Source: CAVXUB01 sp963764805 (GTDB taxonomy: Bacteria; Actinomycetota; Acidimicrobiia; Acidimicrobiales; Bog-793). Taken from it: a stretch of 64,000 nucleotides of DNA. The DNA is taken from positions 62,001 to 126,000 of the forward strand of contig CAVXUB010000003.1 of NCBI GenBank assembly GCA_963764805.1, in the 5' to 3' direction. The position numbers were made by a program, and so were the translations under genes. Positions within the stretch are counted from its first letter, which is position 1, and each line of letters starts with the position of its first letter. Below are positions 18,192-26,574 of this stretch, one piece after another. The notes under the pieces are model-generated. The model saw only the letters and a program-made list of their open reading frames with translations, made no database searches and was not told where the DNA came from.

Positions 18192-18698
18192 ATGCTCGCC
18201 CCACATCAGACACGGATCGATGATCTCGACGCCCGCTTGGTCACCGAGCTCAGCCGCTCGCCCAGAGTCGGCGTGCTGGAGCTGGCACGGAGACTGGGAG
18301 TCGCCCGCGGAACTGTTCAGGCTCGCATCGACAAGTTGCTGCAACGAGGCGTGATCACCGGCTTCGGCCCTGATCTCGACCTCTCGGCCCTCGGCTACGA
18401 CGTGCTCGCATTCGTCACCTTGGAGATCTCGCAGGGCCGGGCGGAGGATGTGGTCGCCCACCTTCGCTCCGTCCCAGAGGTGCTTGAGTGCCACGCCACC
18501 ACTGGCCAAGGGGACCTCCACTGCCGGGTCGTCGCCCGCACCAACCTCCACCTGCACGAGATCATCAACCGCATCGTGACGGCGCCCGGGATCGTGCGCT
18601 CGACGACAGTGATCGCCCTCTCCGAGCAGATCCACCAGCGCACGCTGCCACTGGTGGAGAGCTCGGTCGAACCGCGGGCTCGCGAAGTCGGCACCTGA
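18192..18698 (+). CDS. Lrp/AsnC family transcriptional regulator
   Basis: 168 residues. The N-terminal winged helix (residues 5-50) contains IDDLDARLVTELSRSPRVGV and LARRLGVARGTVQARIDKLL, as in AsnC/Lrp DNA-binding domains. The RAM ligand-sensing domain follows with AFVTLEISQGRAEDVVAHL and VLECHATTGQGDLHCRVVAR. Such proteins form octamers that respond to amino acids. The target is unknown. The lysine genes are 8 kb away on the other strand, so no link is claimed. The start is ATG at 18192, and clpP follows after 29 nt. Confidence 0.9.
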   Translation: MLAPHQTRIDDLDARLVTELSRSPRVGVLELARRLGVARGTVQARIDKLLQRGVITGFGPDLDLSALGYDVLAFVTLEISQGRAEDVVAHLRSVPEVLECHATTGQGDLHCRVVARTNLHLHEIINRIVTAPGIVRSTTVIALSEQIHQRTLPLVESSVEPRAREVGT

Positions 18699-18727
18699 GA
18701 GTCCTATGCGGCGGTAGCCTCGGCCAC

Positions 18728-19411
18728 ATGGAGAGCTTGACCACCAGCGACATCGCCCGCCTCACGAGCGCCGCCACCGTCGACCCGAGCGCCGTCGCCC
18801 GCGCCGCGAGCGACGCGGCAACACCCTTCCTGGCGCAAGGCCCTAAGGATTGGTCCGCCGACGTCTATCAGCAGCTGCTCCGCGAGCGGATCGTTTTCCT
18901 CGGCTCGGTCGTCGACCAGCAGTCGTCCAACCTGATCTGCGCCCAGCTGCTGCTGCTGGAGGCCGAGAACACTGACAAGGACATCGCGCTGTACATCAAC
19001 TCGCCCGGCGGGTCGGTGACGGACGGGCTCGCCATCTACGACACGATGCAATACGTGAGGAACGACGTGTCGACGATCTGTATCGGGTTGGCAGCGTCGA
19101 TGGGCCAGTTCCTGCTCTGCGCCGGTGCGCCCGGCAAGCGCTATGCACTGCCGCACTCGCGCATCCTCATGCACCAGCCTTCCGGTCAGATGCAGGGCCA
19201 GGCGGCCGACATCGCCATCCAGGCCGAGCAGATCATGTACCTGAAGAAGATGATGGCCGAGCGCATCTCCCAGCACACCGGCCAGCCTGTCGAGCGCATC
19301 GAGGCGGACTCCGACCGCGATCGCTGGTTCACGGCACAGGAGGCGCTCGACTACGGGTTCATCGACAGGGTGATCGACCGCTCGACGATGAACATGGCGG
19401 TCACCTCCTGA
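18728..19411 (+). CDS. clpP: ATP-dependent Clp protease proteolytic subunit
   Basis: 227 residues. The serine protease triad is Ser124 (GLAASMGQ), His149 (LMHQP) and Asp198 (DSDRDRW). NSPGGSVTDGLAIYDTM and the head-domain helix EQIMYLKKMMAERI are typical. The first 45 residues are a longer than usual leader, rich in Ala and Ser, probably a propeptide. ATG 18728 is used because upstream codons in the same frame show no ClpP similarity. It works with a Clp ATPase in cytoplasmic protein turnover. No clpX or second clpP is adjacent, unlike the usual clpP1P2 operon of actinobacteria, so this may be an additional orphan copy. Confidence 0.93.
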   Translation: MESLTTSDIARLTSAATVDPSAVARAASDAATPFLAQGPKDWSADVYQQLLRERIVFLGSVVDQQSSNLICAQLLLLEAENTDKDIALYINSPGGSVTDGLAIYDTMQYVRNDVSTICIGLAASMGQFLLCAGAPGKRYALPHSRILMHQPSGQMQGQAADIAIQAEQIMYLKKMMAERISQHTGQPVERIEADSDRDRWFTAQEALDYGFIDRVIDRSTMNMAVTS

Positions 19412-19433
19412 CGCCTGCCGCCACTGACCGCTC

Positions 19434-20669
19434 GTGAGGTCGACGGTCGTCGTCGTCTCCTACAAGCCGAACGAGTGGCTCGAGCGGTGCCTGCACTCTG
19501 TCATCGGGCAAGCCGACGAGGTGCTCGTCGTCGACAACGGCTCGAGCGATGGCGCACCGGCACGTGCCGCCCGCAAGGTGGGAGCACGGAGCTTGCGGCT
19601 CGGCGAGAACAAGGGATTCGCCGGGGGAGTCGCGGCCGGATTTGCGGCCGCCAGGGGCGACCTGGTCGCGGTGCTCAACGACGACGCCGTGGCTTCGGAG
19701 AACTGGTTGGCCGCGGCGCAGGACGTGCTTGTCGACCCGACCGTGTCGGCGGTAGTACCCCGGGTCGTGCTGGACGGCCTGTACGCCGAGATCGTCTTCG
19801 ACGACGAGCAGTGGTTCGCGCCTGGCGATCCGAGGCCGCTCGGGAGACAGATCTCGTCGGTGCTGCTCGGCGGTGAGGGCGGCGAGCAGGTGCTGGACCG
19901 GCTGATCGGGCCCGGGATCTCCTACATGGAACAGGACGGGGACCGGCGGTGGCGGTGGACGGCGGGGCGCCGGCCGATCTACTTGAAGCTCCCCAGCGAG
20001 TGGGCTCCGGGCGAGGGGGCTCCGGGCGAGCGGGTCCCGGGCGAGCGGGCTCCCGAGCTGCTGGTCAACGGCGAACCCGTGCAACCGCGGCGCACCGTGC
20101 GGCTGCTCAACAGCGCCGGCTCGTTCCTGCGCGCCGACGGCTACGCCGGCGATTGCGGGGACTCACAGGTGGATGAGGGTTTCGAGGAGAGGCGGGAGTG
20201 TTTTGCCGGGTCGGGGGCCGCGCTCGTGACCACCCGCACCGCGCTCGGCCAGGTGGGTGCCATCGACAGGCGGTTCTTCGCCTACTACGAGGACACCGAC
20301 TGGTGCTGGAGGGCCAGGCTGGCGGGGCTGCGAGTGATCTACGACCCGGCTGCGGTGGTCACTCACGTCCGCGGGCAGACGAGCGGAGGGACGGCGGCCA
20401 AGCGCGTCCAACACCTCGCCGAGCGCAACCGGCTTCTCTGCCTAGTCCGCAACGCCCCCCTTCGCCTGGCGATCCAGGAGGTGACCAAGAAGCGCCACGG
20501 CGGGGGCGACGACGGTGTGGCGGAGGTGCTGGGGAGATGGACGGCCTACGGGCTGGCGACCCGCCTCCTCAACCGGAGGCGCTGGAAGGTGTCGCCCTCG
20601 GAGGTCTACCGGAGGTGGTCCGGCGTCGACGTGCCCGACCTGCCCGACCTCCCGAGGGGCGTCGCATAG
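19434..20669 (+). CDS. GT2 family glycosyltransferase (rhamnosyltransferase-like)
   Basis: 411 residues. GT-A fold with the N-terminal strand STVVVVSYKPNEWL, the donor-binding VVDNGSSDGA, the metal-binding segment VAVLNDDAVAS and the acceptor-side FFAYYEDTDWCWRARLAG, all characteristic of rhamnosyl- and galactofuranosyl-transferases. A 100-residue insert (about 115-245) contains a low-complexity stretch of 5-residue units, PGEGA/PGERV/PGERA. It is the first gene of the plus-strand polysaccharide locus, starting at GTG 19434 only 22 nt after clpP. The C-terminal 70 residues are basic and may contact the membrane. Confidence 0.87.
   Translation: MRSTVVVVSYKPNEWLERCLHSVIGQADEVLVVDNGSSDGAPARAARKVGARSLRLGENKGFAGGVAAGFAAARGDLVAVLNDDAVASENWLAAAQDVLVDPTVSAVVPRVVLDGLYAEIVFDDEQWFAPGDPRPLGRQISSVLLGGEGGEQVLDRLIGPGISYMEQDGDRRWRWTAGRRPIYLKLPSEWAPGEGAPGERVPGERAPELLVNGEPVQPRRTVRLLNSAGSFLRADGYAGDCGDSQVDEGFEERRECFAGSGAALVTTRTALGQVGAIDRRFFAYYEDTDWCWRARLAGLRVIYDPAAVVTHVRGQTSGGTAAKRVQHLAERNRLLCLVRNAPLRLAIQEVTKKRHGGGDDGVAEVLGRWTAYGLATRLLNRRRWKVSPSEVYRRWSGVDVPDLPDLPRGVA
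20003..20057 (+). repeat. 15-bp tandem repeat, about 3.7 units, inside the GT2 gene
   Basis: Units GGCTCCGGGCGAGGG, GGCTCCGGGCGAGCG, GGTCCCGGGCGAGCG and a partial fourth. The 15-nt length keeps the frame and adds five residues per unit (Ala/Val-Pro-Gly-Glu-Arg type), so copy-number change would alter linker length without breaking the gene. Confidence 0.8.
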
Positions 20670-20711
20670 CATCGCCGCAACCCGAGAAGCGGGCGCAGGA
20701 GGACTCAGGTG

Positions 20712-21914
20712 ATGGCGAGAAGGAGCAGCTCGGGGCGGCGGATCGGCTTCGTCACGCCACGATACGGTCCCGGAGTCGTCGGCGGCTCCGAGCACGTGAT
20801 GGCCGAGGCGGCCCGCGGGCTGCTCGATCACGGCTACCACACCGAGATCATCACCACCTGTGCCAGGGACCACTACACCTGGGCCAACGAGTTCCCGGCC
20901 GGCGAGTCCGAGGACAAGGGCCTGGTGATCCGCCGCTTCCCGACCGAGCCCGGCCGCCACGACCGCCACATGGCGTCCCTCCAGGCGAGGATCCTCGACG
21001 AGCAGACGCTCACCACCGAGGAGGAGCTGGCGTGGATCAATGGGCGCTTCCGCGTCCCGCAGATGTACCGGTGGCTGGCCCGCCGCGGTGACGAGCTGGA
21101 CGCCATCGTCTTCTCGCCCTACCTCTTCTGGACCACGGTCTACGGCGCATCGATCCACCCCGAGCGGTCGATCATCCTTCCCTGCCTGCACGACGAGCAG
21201 GAAGCCCGTTTCTTCTGCGTGTCGCAGATGCTGAGCGACGTCGCCGGCGTCTGGTTCCTCTCCGAACCGGAGCATCAGCTCGGCCACCGCATCGCCAACC
21301 TGGCCCCGCGCCACGACGTCGTCGGCGCCGCGGTGACAGCGCCGGGATCGAGCGACCCGGAGGGCTTCCGGAAGCGTCACGGAATCGAGAAGCCGTTCAT
21401 CTACTATGCCGGCCGCAGGGAGGACGGCAAGGGGTGGCGCGGACTGGTGAAGGCGTTCGGCGCCGCCGTGCTGCGCAACGATCTCCCGTTCGACCTCGTG
21501 ACGGCCGGCGTGGGTGTGCCATGGATCCCTGAAGCGGTCGCCGATCGGGTGGTCGACCTCGGATACCTGGAACCGGACGACCTGTCGGATGGTTTCGCGG
21601 CGGCGGCGGCCTACTGCCAGCCCAGTCGCAACGAGAGCTTCTCGCGCACGATCATGCAGGCTTGGCTGGCGGGCACGCCCGTGCTCGCTTCGACTGGAAG
21701 CGACGTGGTGACCTGGCACTGCGAGCGTTCCGGCGGCGGGCTCAGCTACGGCGACGAGTGGGAGTTCGCCGAGCTCCTCCGCTTCCTCGCCGATGCGCCG
21801 GAAGCAGCAGCGGCACTCGGGAGCAAGGGCCGCCAGTACGTGCTCGCCAACTACACCTGGCCGACCGTGACCAAGGCGATGGCTGAATCGCTGGAAGCGA
21901 TGTGGTCGCGATGA
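20712..21914 (+). CDS. GT4-like glycosyltransferase
   Basis: 400 residues. GT-B fold: the N-terminal half starts IGFVTPRYGPGVVGGSEH and includes TCARDHYTWANEFPAGES. The C-terminal half has IYYAGRREDGKGWRGLVKAF and the donor motif NESFSRTIMQAWLAGTPV. ATG 20712 is preferred to the adjacent GTG because GGAGGA lies 8 nt upstream. It resembles the gene at 29966, sharing GG-(S/A)-E and the TCA...TW.N..PAGES pattern, so the two are probably paralogues acting in the same pathway. The next gene starts within its stop codon (ATGA). Confidence 0.85.
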   Translation: MARRSSSGRRIGFVTPRYGPGVVGGSEHVMAEAARGLLDHGYHTEIITTCARDHYTWANEFPAGESEDKGLVIRRFPTEPGRHDRHMASLQARILDEQTLTTEEELAWINGRFRVPQMYRWLARRGDELDAIVFSPYLFWTTVYGASIHPERSIILPCLHDEQEARFFCVSQMLSDVAGVWFLSEPEHQLGHRIANLAPRHDVVGAAVTAPGSSDPEGFRKRHGIEKPFIYYAGRREDGKGWRGLVKAFGAAVLRNDLPFDLVTAGVGVPWIPEAVADRVVDLGYLEPDDLSDGFAAAAAYCQPSRNESFSRTIMQAWLAGTPVLASTGSDVVTWHCERSGGGLSYGDEWEFAELLRFLADAPEAAAALGSKGRQYVLANYTWPTVTKAMAESLEAMWSR

Positions 21915-22684
21915 AGGTCCTCGTCGTGGGGTCCCTGCCGCCGCCGCGTACTCCCCGCGCCGCAGGACTGCTGGCCGCCCTCGAGGCGCTCGAGTCGGAG
22001 GGCCACGAGATCGTCCGCCTGAGCCGCCACGACTACGCCGGTCGTTCCTCGGGCCCGCGGCGCCACGAGGGGGTCAGCGGATTGGCGGTCACACTGGCGA
22101 TCGCCCGTCGTTCGCTCGGCGCCGACGCGATCCTGGTGCAGCTGCAGCCCGGGATCGGTGCCGAGGCCGGAGCGGGGCGGCTGCGACGAGCGCTCGGTCT
22201 TTCCGCCCTGGCTGCTGTGCTCGGCCGCTACAAGGACGTGGAGCTACGGGTGGAGAGCCTTGACGACGTTCCTGGCGGCGTCGGGGGCCGGGCTGCGCGA
22301 GCGCTGTGGGCTCGGGCGACCCGTGTGACCGTGCCCTCGCAACCCGTCGCGGAGATGTTGCACGAGCTCGCCGGCCTGCCGCCGGAGCGGATCCGGGTCG
22401 GCAGCGTCCGGCAGGGCGACGCCAGGACGCCTTACCGTTTCGATCCTGACGCCGTCACCCGGCAGGAGGTGCTGGAGCTCGTGCGCCGGCGGGCCAGGGC
22501 GGAGCGGCTGGAGGCGCTGCACCACCCGCACGACGCCGCTGACGAGTTGATGGCCGACGACGGGGAGGGCTCGCGACGTTTCGGACCTTTCGAGCCTGCG
22601 GTCCGATACGTCTACGAGCGCCCGGCGCTTCGTGAACCGGCACGACGGGTGTTGCGACTGGTCCGGCGTGGGTCGGAGGGATAG
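21911..22684 (+). CDS. Glycosyltransferase-like protein, N-terminal GT-B half only
   Basis: 257 residues starting MKVLVVGSLPPPRTPRAAGL, a GT-B N-terminal strand-loop. It continues with an Arg-rich middle (LGADAILVQLQPGIGA, ATRVTVPSQPVAEML) that fits the first Rossmann domain and the linker. No C-terminal nucleotide-sugar domain with the E-x7-E pattern is present. Either it is a stand-alone acceptor-binding protein or it has been truncated. The last 100 residues (HHPHDAADELMADDGEGSRR and after) have no recognised features. It overlaps the 3' end of the opposite gene by 73 nt, and its ATG overlaps the previous stop. Confidence 0.6.
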   Translation: MKVLVVGSLPPPRTPRAAGLLAALEALESEGHEIVRLSRHDYAGRSSGPRRHEGVSGLAVTLAIARRSLGADAILVQLQPGIGAEAGAGRLRRALGLSALAAVLGRYKDVELRVESLDDVPGGVGGRAARALWARATRVTVPSQPVAEMLHELAGLPPERIRVGSVRQGDARTPYRFDPDAVTRQEVLELVRRRARAERLEALHHPHDAADELMADDGEGSRRFGPFEPAVRYVYERPALREPARRVLRLVRRGSEG

Positions 22685-25075
22685 ATCTCCGCCCAGTCGG
22701 TGCCCTCCTCGAGGTACTTCAGCAGCTCCGCTGCGGCCGCCTCGAAGCTCATCGTCTCGGCGAAGCGCAGTCCCGCCTCCCGCATCGCCTGCCGCCGGTC
22801 GCCGTCCAGCAACAGGTCGCCGATCAGGGTGGCGAGGGTCTCGTCGGGTCCTGCCTTGGCGACGACGTCGTCGGGCAGCTCCCTCATCCAACCCAGGTCG
22901 GACACGACGACGGGCAGCCCGGAGGCTATGCACTCGCCCACGGTGCTCGCCGCCTCCCCGTTCCAGGAGGCGCGCAGCTGAACTGCCAGCGCCGCTCGGC
23001 TCATCCAGGCGAGGAACTCGGTCGTGGCGACCTGGCCGGTGACCGTCACCGAGCCTGCGATTCCCAGTTCGGCGGCGCGTTTGCGAAGGGCGTCATTCAG
23101 CTCCGGAGGCACGGGGCCGACGACTCCCAGGTGGGCGTCCGGTAAGCGCTCGACAACTTCGGCGAAGACCTCTATCAGCTGCAGGGGCTTGCGGATCGGG
23201 TGCACGATGCCGAGCGTGACCACCAGGTGCTCGGTCTGCGGGATCGCACCACCGGCGTCGCCGGCCGAGTCGAACCCGCCTGCGCCGAGCGCGGGTGGCT
23301 CGGCGGCAAAGGTGAGAACCGCCAGCTTTCCGGCCGCCCCTGCGCCGGCTTCGAGCTCGGCCATCTTCATCGCCTCGCGTGAGGAGAAGAGGACGCGCTC
23401 GGCCAGCTCGACGATCTCGCGCAACATCAGCACGCCGTAGCGCTCTTGCTCGTCGTCCGCCAGGCTGCCGCCGGCGCCGAGCCAATGCGGCAGCTGCCCT
23501 CGATAGATGCGGCGAATCGAGCCGGCGAACCCGTCCGGGACCGCCGCCGGGTCCTTCGCCCCGAACCGGTAGACGTTGCTCATACGCACGTCGTGGGCGA
23601 TCACCACCCCCGGCCGCCTGCGCAGCGACCGCAAGGCCGCCAGGTGGTTGTCGCTGTTGCCCAACGCGTAGACGACGCGGTCGTACCCGCCGCGCAGGTG
23701 GTCCATCGACTCGAGATGGTCGGCGTGGAAGACATCGACCCCGTCGAACGCCGTCGGCACGTAAGGCTCCCGGTCCAACCCGTCGGCGAACAGGTCGAGC
23801 TTCACTCGGCCCGTGGCGGCCAGCGCCCGCGCCAGATGGAGGCTGTGGTGGGCGATGCCTGTCGGCGCCGGGGGCAGGGGCGTGACGAAAGCGACCGCAG
23901 GCAGCGGGCGCCAGCGATGGAGCGGGCGGTCGAGCAGTGACTCGTAGGCGGCGGCGCCGCGGCAGAGCGACGTCGGTCCAGCGAGGGACTGCAGCAGAGA
24001 GCGACCGCCGGCGCAGCTCCTCCCTCCAGGTGCTGTCTGTCAGCGCCCGCTCCAGCAGGGTCGCCATCGCCAGGGGATCCTTGGGATCAAAACGCTGATC
24101 CTCCTCCAACCGGTCCCGCAACACCTCCAGGTCCGATCCGATCGCCGCGGCCCCGCAGGCGATCGCCTCCGAGAGGGGAAGCCCGTAGCCCTCGGACAGG
24201 CTCGGGAACACCACCAGCTCGGCCGACTGGTAGAGGGCCAGGAGAGCCTCGTCCGGCACGAAGCCGGTGAGGAGGAGGTCGTCGGCGATGCCGTCGCGGG
24301 CGGCCACGTGCTCGAAGTGGCGCCGGGCGTGCGGCTCCATGTTGCAGGCGATCACGAGCTGCGACCGGCTCGATCTGGGAAGGGACGAATAGGCGGATAG
24401 CAGCCCCTCGATGTTCTTGCGGAAGTCGGTGCCCCCCGGATAGAGCACGAAACCCTCGCGGAGCCCTTCTACCGAGCCCTTGGCGCGGGCGAACGCCTCC
24501 TCGCGTGAACCGGGCGGCCGGTAGCGGGCAGAGACACCGGACCCGATCACCGAGATCTTGCCCCGCGGGATGCCCGCCAGCCCCTCGACCTGATCGGCGG
24601 CCGCCTGCGACACGGCAAGAACCTGGTCGGCGGCCTTCAGGAACTGCGTGCGGGCCCTGTAGCGCCGGCGCGCCTCGGGGTCGGCCAGGTAGTGCTCCGA
24701 CATCTGCAGCGGTATCAGGTCGTGGGCAGTCGCCACGAGCAGGAGGCCGCGCCTGCTCGCGACCCGCGGCCATACCTGTTCGAGCGGCGTATGGAGCTCG
24801 AAGGGCGAGATCGTGTGGAAGATGCGCGCCCCGCCGGGAACCGAGGAGGTGCTGGTGGCGAAGGGTCCGTCGGCGTACGCCAACTTCCCGGACGCCAGGA
24901 CGGGTTCGATGTCGCCCGGAGGGGGGAGGGCCGGATTGAGCCACACCGCGCCCACCAGTTCAGGGCGCGTCTCCAGAAGCGCCCGGGTGTACTCGAGGGC
25001 TGCGACGGCGATGCCGCGGCCGCGGTACTCGGCGCTCTGGATCGCCTGCAGGTCGAGGACGACCGGACCCCCCAC
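22612..25075 (-). CDS. Two-domain (tandem GT-B) glycosyltransferase, frameshifted near 23958
   Basis: About 820 residues in total. The first GT4-like unit starts at GTG 25075 (VVLDLQAIQSAEYRGRGIAV), contains VLYPGGTDFRKNIEGLLSAY and the donor motif PSLSEGYGLPLSEAIACG, and ends near RWTDVAL. The second unit begins AVAFVTPLPPAPTGIAHHS, with VTLGIVHPIRKPLQLIEVF and GEAASTVGECIASGLPVVV, but it is in the next frame. A single extra base lies in the GC-rich stretch 23950-23966, and the span is three times 821 plus 1. The join RWTDVAL-(C)RGAAAYESLLDRPLHRW is what such double glycosyltransferases show. It lies on the strand opposite to the rest of the locus, 2 nt after the coiled-coil gene. Confidence 0.8.
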
Positions 25076-25077
25076 GT

Positions 25078-25395
25078 TCAGCCGTCCACCACCTTCGCCT
25101 CGAGCACGTCGACCCGGGTACCAAGACGTGCCAGCAAGCGGCCGATCAGCTCGTTCGACTCGTTCTCGGCGTCCAACTGGGTGGCCAACGCGCTGCGCAG
25201 GTCGGAAGCGTCCTGACGGATGCTGCCGACCTCGGCGAGCAGCGTCGCCATCGACTCGGTCAGCGCCGTGCACTGGCGCTGCAGGTCTTCCAGGCGGGCC
25301 CGCGTGTCGGACAGGTCGTCCGCCAGACGGCTTCTCACGTCATCGGCAACCTGCATCTTCGCGCGCCGCCACAGGGGTCTGGCGATCGAGGTCAC
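25078..25395 (-). CDS. Small coiled-coil protein
   Basis: 105 residues from GTG 25395, chosen because GAGAAGGGAGAG precedes it. A frame extending to 25419 is possible. After a basic N-terminus (SIARPLWRRAK) the sequence is a continuous amphipathic helix with heptad-like Leu spacing: ARLEDLQRQCTALTESMATL and LIGRLLARLGTRVDVLEAKV. No family is recognised. Its stop TGA is 2 nt from the glycosyltransferase start, so the two are coupled. A scaffold or membrane-edge role for that enzyme is a guess. Confidence 0.6.
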   Translation of the reverse strand: MTSIARPLWRRAKMQVADDVRSRLADDLSDTRARLEDLQRQCTALTESMATLLAEVGSIRQDASDLRSALATQLDAENESNELIGRLLARLGTRVDVLEAKVVDG

Positions 25396-25540
25396 GGCTC
25401 TCCCTTCTCCGGCCCACACCCTACGACGCCGTCGTGCCAGGACCCGGCACTAAGATGATCTGCGGCAGCTGGCGGCCCATCGAGGTGATCCGACAAGCGG
25501 TCGCCGATCGTATTGACGGATCAGACAGAGACGAGCGCGC

Positions 25541-26539
25541 ATGGCGACGGTGAGCGAGATACACACCGCCACCGAGGAGGATGGGAGGGGAGCGAGCGAC
25601 GCCGACTCGGCGCTGGCCTTGGCGCGGGACGAAGCGGGAGGCTACATGGACCGCCCGGACCGGGACCTCAGCCGGCATCCCGCCCGTGTGGTCTCCGCCA
25701 AGGTCACACTGCGCCACCGCCTGAAGGAGATCTGGCGAAGCCGTGAGCTGCTGATCTTCCTCGTCCGCAGCCAGCTCAAGATCAAGTACAAGAACAGCGT
25801 CCTCGGCTTCTTGTGGTCGATGCTCAACCCGGCGCTGGTGCTCGCCGTCTACTACGTGGTCTTCAAGTTCTTCCTGCACAATCCGATGCCGGACTTCGCC
25901 TTGTTCCTCTTCGCCGGGCTGCTCGGGTGGAACCTGTTCAACACGGCGCTGATGGGCGCGTCCGGGGCGGTCGTGAACAACGCCGGGATCGTCAAGAAGG
26001 TCGCTTTCCCGCGCGAAGTCCTCGCCCTGTCGCAGGTGGGCACGGCGGTCGTGTTCTTCGCCTTCCAGTCGGTGGTGTTCGTGCTGTTCATGGTCGGCTT
26101 CCAGATCACGCCCGCCTGGAAGTACCTGCCGTTGGTTCTTCTCGGCCTCGTCGCCCTGATAGCGCTCACCGCTGCTCTATCGATCTTCCTGTCGGCGGTC
26201 AACGTCTACCTGCGAGACACGCAGCACCTGATCGAGGTCCTGTTGCAGGCCTGGTTCTGGGGCGCACCGATCTGCTACTCGTTCAACCTGACCGCCAGCC
26301 GCGGCCTTCGCGACCATCACATCCTCTGGCTCTACATGGGCGATCCGATCGTGCCGATCGTGATGACGTTCCAGCGCGCTCTCTACGGCGGGGTGCACTA
26401 TCCGGGAGCGCTGCCCGCCTATCCGGAGTCCTGGTACCTGATCGCGGTGAGCATCGTGCTCGGTGTGTCGCTGCTCGTGTTCCTGGGAGCGATGAGGGTC
26501 TTCGCCCACGTCGAGGGCAACTTCGCCGAGGAACTCTGA
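25541..26539 (+). CDS. wzm: ABC-2 type polysaccharide export permease (Wzm-like)
   Basis: 332 residues. A 75-residue cytoplasmic N-terminus rich in acidic and Ala residues precedes KEIWRSRELLIFLVRSQLK, the amphipathic start of ABC-2 exporters, and YKNSVLGFLWSMLNPALVL. About six hydrophobic segments follow, for example FALFLFAGLLGWNLF, VVFVLFMVGFQI, LVLLGLVALIALTAALSIF and LIAVSIVLGVSLLVF. The conserved pattern VNVYLRDTQHLIEVLLQAWFW is typical of O-antigen/teichoic acid permeases. The ATPase gene is 35 nt downstream. It should move a lipid-linked glycan across the membrane. Confidence 0.9.
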   Translation: MATVSEIHTATEEDGRGASDADSALALARDEAGGYMDRPDRDLSRHPARVVSAKVTLRHRLKEIWRSRELLIFLVRSQLKIKYKNSVLGFLWSMLNPALVLAVYYVVFKFFLHNPMPDFALFLFAGLLGWNLFNTALMGASGAVVNNAGIVKKVAFPREVLALSQVGTAVVFFAFQSVVFVLFMVGFQITPAWKYLPLVLLGLVALIALTAALSIFLSAVNVYLRDTQHLIEVLLQAWFWGAPICYSFNLTASRGLRDHHILWLYMGDPIVPIVMTFQRALYGGVHYPGALPAYPESWYLIAVSIVLGVSLLVFLGAMRVFAHVEGNFAEEL

Positions 26540-26574
26540 GAGCTCCTGAGGAACACCGAGAACCCCGAGGGTAG

